DNA of 64,000 nt. It comes from Nonlabens arenilitoris. GTDB taxonomy: Bacteria > Bacteroidota > Bacteroidia > Flavobacteriales > Flavobacteriaceae. This document shows positions 1 through 7,913 of this stretch, one piece after another. The position numbers and the translations under genes were made by a program. How positions within the stretch are numbered: the stretch's first letter is position 1; the number at the start of each line of letters is the position of its first letter. The stretch is from the NCBI RefSeq assembly GCF_002954765.1, contig NZ_MTPW01000001.1, forward strand, positions 819,501-883,500, written 5' to 3'. The notes under the pieces were generated by a model, which was given only the letters and a program-made list of their open reading frames with translations, made no database searches and was not told the origin of the DNA.

Positions 1-79
1 TTAAAATACCTAAAGCAGTATTTAACGTCGGTATCAATTATCCTTTCTAGTAACAGGTTTATCGAGCCTATATTTTCCT

Positions 80-87
80 TACTTTTG
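80..87 (+). promoter_or_regulatory. Promoter -7 box of fbaA
   Basis: TACTTTTG fits the Bacteroidota -7 consensus TAnnTTTG and lies 22 bases before the fbaA ATG. The -33 position 19 bases upstream reads TTT rather than TTG, so the upstream element is weak. Confidence 0.55.
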
Positions 88-109
88 TAACCCAACTTCA
101 AGAAATATC

Positions 110-1177
110 ATGAGTCATAATATCAAACCAGGTGTTGCCACAGGTAACCAAGTTCAAGAAATATTTAACCATGCAAAGGCAAATGGTTATGCCCTACCAG
201 CCGTTAATGTTGTAGGATCTAACACGGTTAACGCTGTTATGGAAACCGCTGCAGAGTTAAATTCACCAGTAATCATACAATACTCTAACGGAGGAAGTGT
301 TTTTAACGCTGGTAAAGGACTTAATAACGACGGTCACCATGCTGCTATTCTAGGCGGTATCGCAGGAGCAGAGCATGTACACAGACTTGCAGAAGCATAT
401 GGAGCCACTGTAATACTGCACACAGACCACTGTGCAAAAAAATTACTCCCATGGATCGATGGATTACTAGATGCTAGTGAAACTCGCTTTCGCGAAAGCG
501 GTAAATCATTATACTCTTCACACATGATCGACCTAAGTGAAGAACCACTGGAAGAAAATATTGAAATATGTAAAAAATATCTAGAGCGCATGTCTAAAAT
601 GGACATGACACTAGAGATAGAGCTAGGTATTACTGGTGGAGAAGAAGATGGAGTAGATAATAGCGATGTTGATGAATCTAAATTATACACGCAACCAGAA
701 GAAGTAGCATATGCTTATGAAGAGCTTAAAAAAGTAAGTGATCGCTTTACCATCGCAGCAGCATTTGGTAATGTACACGGTGTATATAAACCTGGGAATG
801 TAAAATTAACTCCTAAGATTTTAAAAAATTCACAAGAGTATATCACCCAAAAGTATGGCGTTGAGCACAATCATATCGACTTTGTATTTCACGGTGGATC
901 TGGTTCTACACTAGAAGAAATTAGAGAAGCAATAGGTTATGGTGTTGTAAAAATGAACATCGATACCGATTTACAATGGGCTTTTGCTACAGGTGTAAAA
1001 GGTTATATGGATACAAACAATGATTTTTTACTATCACAAATAGGAAATCCAACTGGAGCAGATGCTCCAAATAAAAAATACTATGATCCACGCAAATGGT
1101 TACGCGTAGGTGAAGAAAGTTTTAAAGCACGCTTAAAAGCAGCCTTTGAAGACTTAAACAACATCAATACATTATAG
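110..1177 (+). CDS. fbaA: Class II fructose-bisphosphate aldolase
   Basis: Zn-dependent aldolase of glycolysis and gluconeogenesis, splitting fructose 1,6-bisphosphate into dihydroxyacetone phosphate and glyceraldehyde 3-phosphate in the cytoplasm. The 355 residues match the long class IIA (E. coli FbaA-like) length. Visible motifs are HTDHCAKK near residue 105 (catalytic Asp and Zn-binding His), ELGITGGEEDG near 170, GNVHGVYK near 224 and FHGGSGS near 264 (Zn ligands and phosphate loop), and NIDTDLQWAF near 285. The first ATG follows a TAnnTTTG promoter. A strong hairpin terminator follows the stop and accD lies directly after it. One copy of the genome's palindrome is inside the gene and encodes RFRES, an in-frame tolerated sequence. 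The family call is firm. Confidence 0.97.
   Translation: MSHNIKPGVATGNQVQEIFNHAKANGYALPAVNVVGSNTVNAVMETAAELNSPVIIQYSNGGSVFNAGKGLNNDGHHAAILGGIAGAEHVHRLAEAYGATVILHTDHCAKKLLPWIDGLLDASETRFRESGKSLYSSHMIDLSEEPLEENIEICKKYLERMSKMDMTLEIELGITGGEEDGVDNSDVDESKLYTQPEEVAYAYEELKKVSDRFTIAAAFGNVHGVYKPGNVKLTPKILKNSQEYITQKYGVEHNHIDFVFHGGSGSTLEEIREAIGYGVVKMNIDTDLQWAFATGVKGYMDTNNDFLLSQIGNPTGADAPNKKYYDPRKWLRVGEESFKARLKAAFEDLNNINTL
485..500. repeat. GCTTTCGCGAAAGC palindrome, copy 1
   Basis: Perfect 16-bp copy CGCTTTCGCGAAAGCG inside fbaA, read as R-F-R-E-S. One of 13 perfect copies of at least the 14-bp core in the window. Confidence 0.9.
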
Positions 1178-1186
1178 AACAACCCG

Positions 1187-1220
1187 AGCATTTAAATCAT
1201 TAATAATTTAAATGCTTTTT
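1187..1220 (+). terminator. Terminator or attenuator between fbaA and accD
   Basis: Perfect 11-bp stem, AGCATTTAAAT pairing with ATTTAAATGCT, an 8-base loop and then a T run. The T run touches the first possible accD start codon. No room is left for a separate accD promoter, so accD is probably made by read-through. Confidence 0.75.
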
Positions 1221-1233
1221 TATGGAAAAAGAT

Positions 1234-2093
1234 ATGGCTTGGTTTAAAAGAGATAAAAAAGGAATCACTACGCCTACTGAGGCAAAGAAAGATACACCTA
1301 AAGGTCTGTGGTATAAATCACCGACTGGTAAAATTGTAGACGCAGAGCAATTAAAGAATAATTACTACGTAAGTCCAGAAGACGGATACCACGTGCGCAT
1401 AGGTAGTAATGAATATTTTGAAATCCTTTTTGACGATAATAAGTTCAAAGAACTTAATACAAACATGACTTCAAAAGATCCATTGAAATTTGAGGACTCA
1501 AAAAAATATGTGGATCGTCTAGAAGACGCAAAGAAAAAATCAGGATTGAAAGATGCTGTAAGAACCGCTGTAGGTAAATCTGGTGGACATGATTTAGTTG
1601 TTGCCTGTATGGATTTTGGATTCATAGGTGGATCAATGGGTAGTGTGGTAGGAGAAAAAATCGCTCGTGCAGCAGACTATTCTTTAAAAACAACATTCCT
1701 TTTATGATCATATCAAAGTCTGGTGGTGCACGTATGATGGAAGCAGCGTTATCATTAATGCAACTAGCAAAAACTAGTTCCAAACTCGCACAACTGGCAG
1801 ATGCAGGAATACCTTATGTTTCACTTTGTACAGACCCTACTACTGGTGGTACCACAGCATCATTTGCGATGTTAGGTGACATCAATATAGGAGAACCTGG
1901 AGCATTAATCGCATTTGCAGGTCCACGTGTAGTAAGAGACACCACTGGTAAAGAATTACCAGAAGGTTTCCAGACTGCAGAGTTCTTATTAGAAAAAGGA
2001 TTCTTAGACTTTATAGTACCTAGGCATGAGTTGAAGGAAAAAGTAAATCTTTACTTGAACTTGATTCTTAATCGTGAGGTACCAATCGTTTAG
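1234..2093 (+). CDS. accD: Acetyl-CoA carboxylase carboxyltransferase beta subunit, frame interrupted
   Basis: Beta subunit of the carboxyltransferase that makes malonyl-CoA for fatty acid synthesis. The reading frame breaks at about 1686-1690. Residues from [10 protein letters not shown] up to ARAADYSLK are in one frame, and the rest ([16 protein letters not shown] and onward through [31 protein letters not shown]) is in the next. Restoring one A in the A5 run gives continuous S-L-K-N-N-I-P-F-M. The span is 860 bases, exactly one short of a whole number of codons. The start at 1234 is preferred over 1222 because family members begin MAWF. The usual N-terminal four-Cys zinc finger is absent: the equivalent stretch, [12 protein letters not shown], has no cysteines, which I recall as typical of flavobacterial AccD. 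The gene is normally essential, so a sequence error is likelier than a true pseudogene. Confidence 0.93.
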
Positions 2094-2113
2094 CCCTGAA
2101 AATTTAAATTTAC

Positions 2114-2147
2114 AAAACGCCTGTAATTATAATTCACAGGCGTTTTT
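2114..2147 (+). terminator. Terminator after accD
   Basis: AAAACGCCTGT pairs with ACAGGCGTTTT, followed by a T run. The A run on the other side makes it potentially bidirectional. Confidence 0.8.
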
Positions 2148-2171
2148 AATTTAAAGATATCTATAGAGTAA

Positions 2172-2198
2172 TTGGATTTAATTAAAAGTGTATCTTTG
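2172..2198 (+). promoter_or_regulatory. rpsO promoter
   Basis: TATCTTTG at 2191-2198 is a perfect TAnnTTTG -7 box. A TTG at 2172-2174 is the likely -33 element, although its 16-base spacing is shorter than the 19 bases seen at other promoters here. Confidence 0.65.
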
Positions 2199-2276
2199 CA
2201 GCCGCATTGAGAACGAGTCTTAATGTGAAGTCAGAAAACCTGACGTACATAATATTCATTATAAAATAATTTTGGC
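2199..2276 (+). promoter_or_regulatory. Structured 5' leader of rpsO
   Basis: About 75 bases of untranslated leader with a clear hairpin, GTCAG-aaaac-CTGAC at 2230-2244. Upstream, GCATT near 2205 can pair with AATGT near 2222-2226. S15 represses its own mRNA through leader structures in several phyla; that this one does so is inference. Confidence 0.4.
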
Positions 2277-2545
2277 ATGTATTTAGCTCCAGAAAAAAAG
2301 CAGAGATTTTCGCAAAGTACGGAAAAGACGCAAACGACACAGGTAATACTGATGCGCAAATCGCATTATTCACTTACCGTATTAACTATTTAACAGGACA
2401 CCTTAAAAACAACCGTCACGACTACAATACTGAGCGTAGTCTAGTGAAACTGGTAGGTAAAAGACGTTCTCTTCTTGATTACAAAATGAAGAAAGATATC
2501 GTTGCTTATCGTGAATTGATTAAGGACTTAGGTATTAGAAAGTAA
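2277..2545 (+). CDS. rpsO: 30S ribosomal protein S15, frame interrupted
   Basis: Small-subunit protein binding 16S rRNA in the platform. The start reads MYLAPEKK. Then one A is missing from the run at 2293-2299 (seven A, eight expected), and the rest (AEIFAKYGKD, DTGNTDAQIALFTYRINYLT, SLVKLVGKRRSLLDY, RELIKDLGIRK) continues in another frame. The span is 269 bases where 270 would give the 89-residue protein plus stop. All family landmarks are present, and the gene has its own promoter, leader and terminator. S15 is a core ribosomal protein, so a one-base sequence error is the simplest explanation. Confidence 0.92.
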
Positions 2546-2551
2546 AGAAAT

Positions 2552-2576
2552 GGGGACCTTGTGTCCCCTTTTTTAT
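2552..2576 (+). terminator. rpsO terminator
   Basis: GGGGAC-cttgt-GTCCCC stem-loop followed by TTTTTTATTTT; a textbook intrinsic terminator 7 bases after the rpsO stop. Confidence 0.9.
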
Positions 2577-2607
2577 TTTATATAAGTAGGAGAGCTTATC
2601 TCTATTC

Positions 2608-2622
2608 CGCTTTCGCGAAAGC
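2608..2622. repeat. GCTTTCGCGAAAGC palindrome, copy 2
   Basis: Intergenic copy between rpsO and pnp, the only intergenic perfect copy that does not lie between convergent genes. Confidence 0.9.
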
Positions 2623-2720
2623 AGAATTAAAACAAATCATCGCGACATTACAAAAGCTGGTTTCTCACAAAGTAAACACCTTCTCTACTCACAACTTGAG
2701 ATTAACGTTTAACTATATTT

Positions 2721-4958
2721 ATGAAACCACAAGTTTTTAAACAAGTGATTAAAATGGCCAATGGGCCAGATATCACTATCGAAACTGGAGCGCTTGCAAA
2801 ACAAGCACATGGATCTGTTGTGATCACATGTGGTAAAGCAATGCTTCTAGGAACTGTAGTGTCCAGCTACAAATCTACTGGACTAGATTTTCTTCCACTT
2901 ACTGTAGATTACCGTGAGAAATTTGCCGCTGCCGGTAAATATCCTGGTGGATTCTTCAAGCGTGAAGCACGTCCTAATGATGGAGAAGTACTTACTATGC
3001 GTCTAGTAGACCGTGTATTACGTCCATTATTCCCTAAAGATTACCATGCAGAGGTTCAAGTGATGATTCAGTTAATGTCGCATGATGATGAAGTAATGCC
3101 AGACGCTATGGCTGGTCTTGCTGCAAGTGCTGCTATTCAATTATCTGACATTCCGTTTGAATGTCCTATCTCTGAAGTACGTGTTGCACGTGTAGATGGA
3201 AAATTTGTTATCAACCCTAGTTATGCTCAATTAGAAGCTGCAGATCTAGAGATGATGATAGGTGCTAGTGCAGATTCTGTAATGATGGTAGAAGGTGAAA
3301 TGGAAGAGATTTCTGAAGAAGAAATGATCGCTGCCATTAAAGCTGCTCACGAAGCTATTAAGGATCAATGTGCCGCTCAAGTTGCCCTAGCAGAGCATGT
3401 AGGTAAAAAAGAAGTACGTGAGTACGAAGGAGAAAAAGAAGATGCTGACATCGAGGCTAAGGTAGCAGAACTGGCTTACCAAAAAGTGTATGATGTCGCT
3501 AAAAAAGGAAGTGCTAAGCACGAGCGCAGCGCTGCATTCTCTGAAATCAAAGAGGAAATTAAGGCTACTTTTTCTGAAGAAGATCAAGCAGAAAATGGAG
3601 ATCTAATCTCTAAATATTTCAACAAAACACACAAAAAAGCAGTACGTGATGTACTACTTAATGAAGGAATACGTCTAGATGGTCGTAAGACTACAGACAT
3701 ACGTGATATATGGTGTGAGGTAGATTACCTTCCATCTACTCACGGTAGTGCGATTTTCTCTCGTGGAGAAACTCAAGCGCTTGCCACTGTAACTCTTGGA
3801 ACCTCTAGAGATGCAAATGTGATAGACATGGCTTCTCAAGAAGGAGAAGAGCGTTTCTATTTACACTACAACTTCCCACCATTCTCAACTGGAGAGGCTC
3901 GTCCACTACGTGGAACGTCTCGTCGTGAGATAGGACATGGTAACCTGGCACAACGTGCCCTTAAGAAAATGTTACCAGAAGATCTTCCTTACACAGTTCG
4001 TGTGGTATCTGAAGTATTAGAATCTAACGGTTCTTCTTCTATGGCAACAGTTTGTGCTGGTACAATGGCATTAATGGATGCTGGTCTTCCTATGAAAAAA
4101 CCAGTTTCTGGTATTGCCATGGGATTGATTACTGACGGTAATAACTATGCAGTACTTTCAGATATTTTAGGTGATGAAGATCACTTAGGAGATATGGACT
4201 TTAAAGTTACCGGTACTGAAGATGGTATCACAGCTTGTCAAATGGATATTAAAGTAAAAGGTCTTTCTTATGAAATTCTTACTAATGCTTTAATGCAGGC
4301 TAGAGAAGGTCGTATGCACATTCTAGGTAAACTGACAGACACTATTCCTGCTCCAGCAAGCGATGTAAAACCTCATGCTCCTAAGATGGAATCTATGGAA
4401 ATAGAAGGTAAATACATAGGCGCTGTAATAGGACCTGGTGGAAAAGTAATCCAAGAGATGCAAAAAGAAACTGATACGGTAATCAACATCGAGGAGAAAG
4501 ATGATATGGGTATTATAGAAATAGCTGGTACAGATCGCGATAAGATCAATGCTGCTATAGAACGTATCCAAAACATCATTTTTGAACCAGAAGTAGGTAG
4601 CGTTTACGAAGTAAAAGTTGTAAAAATGCTAGACTTCGGTGCCGTGGTAGAATTCAAGCCTGGTAAAGAAACTTTACTTCACGTAAGTGAGTTTGATTAC
4701 AAGCGTATAGAAGACCCATCTACCGTTCTTAAAGTAGGAGATGTACTAGATGTGAAGTATATGGGTGTAGATCCACGTACTAAGAAGCAAAAAGTATCTC
4801 GTAAAGAATGTATGCCTAAACCAGAAGGTTGGGTAGAGCGTCCACCACGCCAGCGTGATGACCGTCGTTCTAATGACCGTCGCGCGCCACGTCGTGATGA
4901 TCGCCGTAGAGATGATCGTCCACGTCGTGATAATGATAATGATTCTAAGTCTGAGTAA
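2721..4958 (+). CDS. pnp: Polyribonucleotide nucleotidyltransferase (PNPase)
   Basis: Phosphorolytic 3'-to-5' exoribonuclease of mRNA decay, acting as a trimer. The 745 residues carry two RNase PH domains (start to about 220, and about 310-550), the second with the [20 protein letters not shown] and [19 protein letters not shown] signatures. A KH domain follows with [16 protein letters not shown] near 565, then an S1 domain with [12 protein letters not shown] near 635. The last 40 residues are an Arg/Asp-rich tail ([16 protein letters not shown]), which may add RNA affinity. It follows rpsO, the classic order. The gene is complete and ends before a strong terminator at 5031. Confidence 0.97.
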   Translation: MKPQVFKQVIKMANGPDITIETGALAKQAHGSVVITCGKAMLLGTVVSSYKSTGLDFLPLTVDYREKFAAAGKYPGGFFKREARPNDGEVLTMRLVDRVLRPLFPKDYHAEVQVMIQLMSHDDEVMPDAMAGLAASAAIQLSDIPFECPISEVRVARVDGKFVINPSYAQLEAADLEMMIGASADSVMMVEGEMEEISEEEMIAAIKAAHEAIKDQCAAQVALAEHVGKKEVREYEGEKEDADIEAKVAELAYQKVYDVAKKGSAKHERSAAFSEIKEEIKATFSEEDQAENGDLISKYFNKTHKKAVRDVLLNEGIRLDGRKTTDIRDIWCEVDYLPSTHGSAIFSRGETQALATVTLGTSRDANVIDMASQEGEERFYLHYNFPPFSTGEARPLRGTSRREIGHGNLAQRALKKMLPEDLPYTVRVVSEVLESNGSSSMATVCAGTMALMDAGLPMKKPVSGIAMGLITDGNNYAVLSDILGDEDHLGDMDFKVTGTEDGITACQMDIKVKGLSYEILTNALMQAREGRMHILGKLTDTIPAPASDVKPHAPKMESMEIEGKYIGAVIGPGGKVIQEMQKETDTVINIEEKDDMGIIEIAGTDRDKINAAIERIQNIIFEPEVGSVYEVKVVKMLDFGAVVEFKPGKETLLHVSEFDYKRIEDPSTVLKVGDVLDVKYMGVDPRTKKQKVSRKECMPKPEGWVERPPRQRDDRRSNDRRAPRRDDRRRDDRPRRDNDNDSKSE

Positions 4959-5030
4959 TAATTGATAAACTGTCACTCTGAATTCATTTCAGAGTTTGAT
5001 GGTTTTAAGCCTACAGATTTTTATAAATCT

Positions 5031-5063
5031 AAAATGCCTCTTGAAAATTCAAGAGGCATTTTT
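5031..5063. terminator. Terminator after pnp, copy A of a duplicated hairpin
   Basis: AAAATGCCTCTTGAA pairs with TTCAAGAGGCATTTTT. An almost identical hairpin lies at 6617-6652. Both mark the left edge of a duplicated lipoprotein/membrane-protein unit, and the A/T flanks let each work in both directions. Confidence 0.85.
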
Positions 5064-5229
5064 GTTAATTATTGATTCGCATTCCCGAAAGCGAGAAATA
5101 AAATCAGCTTGAGTTAGGCACTAGATATAATCGAGTGCTAGCGTTTATTTTACATTTAACTATGTTTAGATGTGTACAAAACAAATATTAACTAAAAGCT
5201 TACGCAAATTACATCTACTATGCAGTAAT

Positions 5230-5399
5230 CTACAGTAAAAATCGTGATAAAGACACTAATATCAATAAAATACTGATAGCCAAATTACGAACACCTTTTT
5301 TAGTCTTCAAAAAGCCTTTTTTTCTTAATGTATTGAACAAAAACACAAGCCCTAAAATACCAAAAAAAGAGAAAATATAAAATTAAATAAAGCTTCCAC
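5230..5399 (-). CDS. Small two-helix membrane protein, frame interrupted (putative)
   Basis: If one T is restored in the seven-base run at 5372-5378 the minus strand reads as one 56-residue protein from a GTG at 5399. It would have a hydrophobic helix (FNFIFSLFFGILGLVFLF), a basic turn (RKKGFLKTKKG) and a second helix ending LVSLSRFLL. It starts just after the stop of the lipoprotein at 5406. The paralogous lipoprotein at 6951 is likewise followed by a small membrane protein, which supports reality. The restored frame is inferred, and T-rich sequence can mimic helices. Confidence 0.4.
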
Positions 5400-5405
5400 A
5401 ACAAA

Positions 5406-5951
5406 TTAATTATCGTTCATACATAAAACAAAATCAGCAACTATTAGAGCTGCACCTATCCAACCGGCTGCACGCGTTGCTAACCTACCAACTGCCCTTA
5501 ATAGTAACCTTCGATTTGTGAAATTCCCCCAAAATGCCTCATGTATTGCTTGAATGCCCGTTGCTCTCAAAATACAATCTACAGTGTCTGCTTTAACTTC
5601 AACTTTGTCAGACGCTACCATAGCTAAACTCATATGTATTAAGTTAGGGCTTTTCAAACTACCAAACTCCTCAATAATTTCTTGTTCAGAAATACCTTCG
5701 GAAATAAGCTGGCTAACCGTTTGATCAATTATTGGTTCAATTAGTAACTGGGCGGATTCTTCATCCAGATCTTTAAGATTATAATCGCTTAAACTCAACA
5801 ACATCGATTCAATCTCAAAACTAGATTCAATTGATGCAGATTTAGCATTAATATTATCATCGATATCTAAAATCTCTTCTTGACTACAAGAATTCAGAAC
5901 CAAACAGAAACTCAATAAAAGAAACGGTAAAAATTTAAAATACTTTTTCAT
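5406..5951 (-). CDS. Lipoprotein with helical amphipathic C-terminus
   Basis: I do not recognise the family. The 181-residue protein opens with a lipoprotein signal (MKKYFKFLPFLLLSFCLVLNSC), so it should be lipid-anchored at Cys 22. The middle is acidic and low in complexity. The C-terminal 55 residues change character: CILRATGIQAIHEAFWG, then the Arg/Leu/Ala-rich RLLLRAVGRLATRAAGW and a hydrophobic IGAALIVADFVLCM. Its leader and N-terminus match the gene at 6951-7585, but the C-terminal parts do not match at all. A shared leader with a swapped core is reminiscent of secreted peptide precursors or toxins. That function is speculation. Confidence 0.75.
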   Translation of the reverse strand: MKKYFKFLPFLLLSFCLVLNSCSQEEILDIDDNINAKSASIESSFEIESMLLSLSDYNLKDLDEESAQLLIEPIIDQTVSQLISEGISEQEIIEEFGSLKSPNLIHMSLAMVASDKVEVKADTVDCILRATGIQAIHEAFWGNFTNRRLLLRAVGRLATRAAGWIGAALIVADFVLCMNDN

Positions 5952-5970
5952 GATAAAAATTTAATTGTGT

Positions 5971-6010
5971 TAACGCCTACTCTTAACGATTTTCGGCTTA
6001 GCTCGTTTTA
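5971..6010 (-). repeat. Conserved 40-bp upstream element, copy A
   Basis: This stretch, 20 bases before the lipoprotein start, matches 7603-7642 at about 37 of 40 positions, including CCTACTCTTAACG, TTTTCGGCTTA and CTCGTTTTA. It probably belongs to the promoter or 5' untranslated region, and no TAnnTTTG box is visible upstream of it. Confidence 0.7.
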
Positions 6011-6064
6011 AGACATCTTGAAAACAAAGTTCAGCATAAACAAATGTTTCGTTGCAGAATAAAC

Positions 6065-6098
6065 TTACTATCTTAGTAAAATCTTACTTACTTAGTAA
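6065..6098 (+). promoter_or_regulatory. Paired operator-like inverted repeats before the HTH gene
   Basis: TTACTA-tct-TAGTAA (6065-6079) and TTACTT-act-TAGTAA (6084-6098) are two near-identical dyads with centres 19 bp apart, ending 13 bases before the HTH start. Probable autorepressor sites of the downstream gene. Confidence 0.55.
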
Positions 6099-6111
6099 AA
6101 ATTAACCCAAT

Positions 6112-6492
6112 ATGATTGCAGCACATCATTTAAAGGATTTAAGGCTTAAAAATAATTATACTCAAGAACATCTTGCTATTAATTTAGGGATTTCTCAGAA
6201 GTCATATTCTAATATTGAAAATGGCACTAAAAAGATCACGCTGGATTTAGTTTATGAGATTGCAAAATTCTATGAAATGGATAGCATAGAATTATTAAGT
6301 GTACTCTTTGACGCTACACCTAAAATAATTAATGAAATAAAAAGTGAAAAACCAGGTAAAGATGAGATGGAAATCCATCATGGTATTAACGACAAACTGC
6401 AATTAGAATTAATCAAATCCTTAAATTCTCGCATAGATGATTTGCAAAAAATTATCAAAATGAAAGATGAGGAATTGAATAGGTTGAGATAA
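6112..6492 (+). CDS. XRE-type HTH regulator with C-terminal coiled coil
   Basis: 126-residue DNA-binding protein. Residues 5-60 form a Cro/C1-type helix-turn-helix (LKDLRLKNNYTQEHLAINLG, ISQKSYSNIENG), and the last 35 (LNSRIDDLQKIIKMKDEELN) look like a dimerising coiled coil. The gene lies between the two lipoprotein units and is transcribed away from the first. Two dyads directly upstream suggest self-repression, and the shared intergenic region makes control of the lipoprotein genes possible. A similar arrangement (HTH plus coiled coil) is seen in the island regulator at 32148. Regulatory target not shown by sequence. Confidence 0.85.
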   Translation: MIAAHHLKDLRLKNNYTQEHLAINLGISQKSYSNIENGTKKITLDLVYEIAKFYEMDSIELLSVLFDATPKIINEIKSEKPGKDEMEIHHGINDKLQLELIKSLNSRIDDLQKIIKMKDEELNRLR

Positions 6493-6616
6493 AATGAAAA
6501 TATCTTTTGAAGAGAAGATTGTATATTTAATGAAAACAGTGCTTAATCTGAAGATTAAATCATTATTTAAAATCGCATTTCGAGAGCCTCAATGCTCGCT
6601 TAGAAATGTTTTAATT

Positions 6617-6652
6617 CAAAATGCCTCTTGAAATTTCAAGAGGCATTTTTTT
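6617..6652. terminator. Terminator, copy B of the duplicated hairpin
   Basis: AAAATGCCTCTTGAAA pairs with TTTCAAGAGGCATTTT, followed by T. Near-identical to 5031-5063. It serves the HTH gene from one side and the 6686 membrane-protein gene from the other. Confidence 0.85.
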
Positions 6653-6685
6653 CAATATTCGCTTATAAGAATCTATTAAAAAGGC

Positions 6686-6940
6686 TTAACATAGTATGTG
6701 CCATTTTCTATAATAGTCTACAGCTTTTATATAATCCTCAGTCTTAGGATATAAGTTTTGCAATTTCTTTTTAAATCGACTTGCCATCCAGAAGTAGTAA
6801 CAAATACCTACCCCTATAGTCCCAACAAATATGGAAGTTGAATCACCATAGGTAAATCTCAATACTACCCAAATTAATAAAGTAAGATAGAGCGGTAATG
6901 TTATTGTTAGCAAAGCGATATTTCTTGTTTTTTTATTCAT
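6686..6940 (-). CDS. Small two-helix membrane protein
   Basis: 84 residues from the start MNKKTRN. Two transmembrane segments (ALLTITLPLYLTLLIWVVL and SIFVGTIGVGICYYFWM) are followed by a basic cytoplasmic tail with KTEDYIKAVDYYRKWH. It starts 10 bases after the stop of the lipoprotein upstream, so the two are co-transcribed. By position it may be a partner or immunity protein for that lipoprotein; this is inference. A longer in-frame start further upstream would overlap the lipoprotein gene and is not preferred. Confidence 0.65.
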   Translation of the reverse strand: MNKKTRNIALLTITLPLYLTLLIWVVLRFTYGDSTSIFVGTIGVGICYYFWMASRFKKKLQNLYPKTEDYIKAVDYYRKWHILC

Positions 6941-6950
6941 AATTAGTTGA

Positions 6951-7585
6951 TTAACATCTTTTACATTCAACTGAACATAATCCCACACTAGCGCACTTAT
7001 CCTCACCTCGACATGCATTCACACCTGTTTCGATAACGTTATCACAGTGTTCAGCAAGTGAATCAATAACTAAGTATGCGACAACTACCACGCAAGGAGG
7101 ACATGCTTGTGTCTCGTATTGAGATGAATTGTCAAAAGAACCTAAACTTACTAAATCTTGAAATAAGTTTTCTGCATTTATATATCCTAAATTAACCATT
7201 GTATGTTCTTTTGTAACACCATTTGCTGTAGAGTTAATTGTAATTTGATTTGATGAATCAGAATTTTCAGATAAACTAATAGTAAAAGGAAAGTCATCAC
7301 TAGAAATTAATACATTCCCATTACTTTGGGAACTAATCTCAATAAGCCCAATGCTTTCAGAAAGAAAAAGTTTTGAACTGTCTGACCTTTCAAAATAAGG
7401 GTTGTTATAATCGCCGCTAAAAATGAATGATTCATTGTTATTAATAAAGGTAACATTAGTTTCAATACTCTTATCTGCTTCTAAAGCTATGCTATTGCTA
7501 TCGATAATGCGATCCTCACTACAAGAATTTAAAACCAAACAGAATCCTAAAAATAAAAACGGTAAAATTTAAAATGTTTTTTCAT
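6951..7585 (-). CDS. Lipoprotein with Cys-rich C-terminus, frame interrupted
   Basis: Paralogue of the 5406 lipoprotein in leader only. The signal reads MKKHFKF then breaks: one base is missing from the four-base run at 7564-7567, and restoring it gives the LPFLFLGFCLVLNSCSEDRI lipobox. The span is 635 bases, one short of 212 codons. The middle is Ser/Asn-rich and predicted extracellular. The last 50 residues hold nine cysteines (CPPC, then spaced C in EHCDN, NACRG, DKCAS, GLCSVECKRC) around the hydrophobic VVVVAYLVID. A disulfide-stabilised core resembling halocin-C8-type or other bacteriocin cores is possible but not demonstrated. No family recognised. Confidence 0.7.
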
Positions 7586-7602
7586 TATAAAAATATTAAA
7601 GT

Positions 7603-7642
7603 TAATGCCTACTCTTAACGCTTTTCGGCTTACCTCGTTTTA
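7603..7642 (-). repeat. Conserved 40-bp upstream element, copy B
   Basis: Second copy of the element at 5971-6010, about 17 bases before the restored start of the Cys-rich lipoprotein. The three differences from copy A are scattered, consistent with a duplication under constraint. Confidence 0.7.
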
Positions 7643-7885
7643 GGGGATTTTCATTGAGATTTGCAAATTTTGTACAAATCAAAAAAAAAGAACATTTGTA
7701 AGCAAGTATTTAAAAAATCATTAATAGGCTTTTTACAGTTTTTTAACTCGTTGTAAATGTTTTGTTTAAAAAAGATTCAAACACTTTATTCTTACAATTA
7801 AACGTTTATGATCTTAATTCATAATCTGGTTACTACCGTTTACTATTTACAAATCAATTAATCTTCAAAACTCATCTCAAAACCC
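7643..7885. other. AT-rich intergenic region
   Basis: Between the lipoprotein unit and rpe. It contains no ORF, tRNA or clear hairpin; only A/T runs and a promoter at its right edge. Confidence 0.6.
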
Positions 7886-7893
7886 TAAATTTG
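7886..7893 (+). promoter_or_regulatory. rpe promoter -7 box
   Basis: TAAATTTG matches TAnnTTTG exactly, 20 bases before the rpe ATG. The -33 position is TTC at 7864-7866, close to TTG. Confidence 0.6.
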
Positions 7894-7913
7894 CAAAACT
7901 TTAACCTTAAGAG

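Noticed and set aside
6494..6631. A 45-residue ORF directly after the small HTH gene
   Set aside because: Its stop lies inside the terminator stem and the composition is non-specific; no supporting context.
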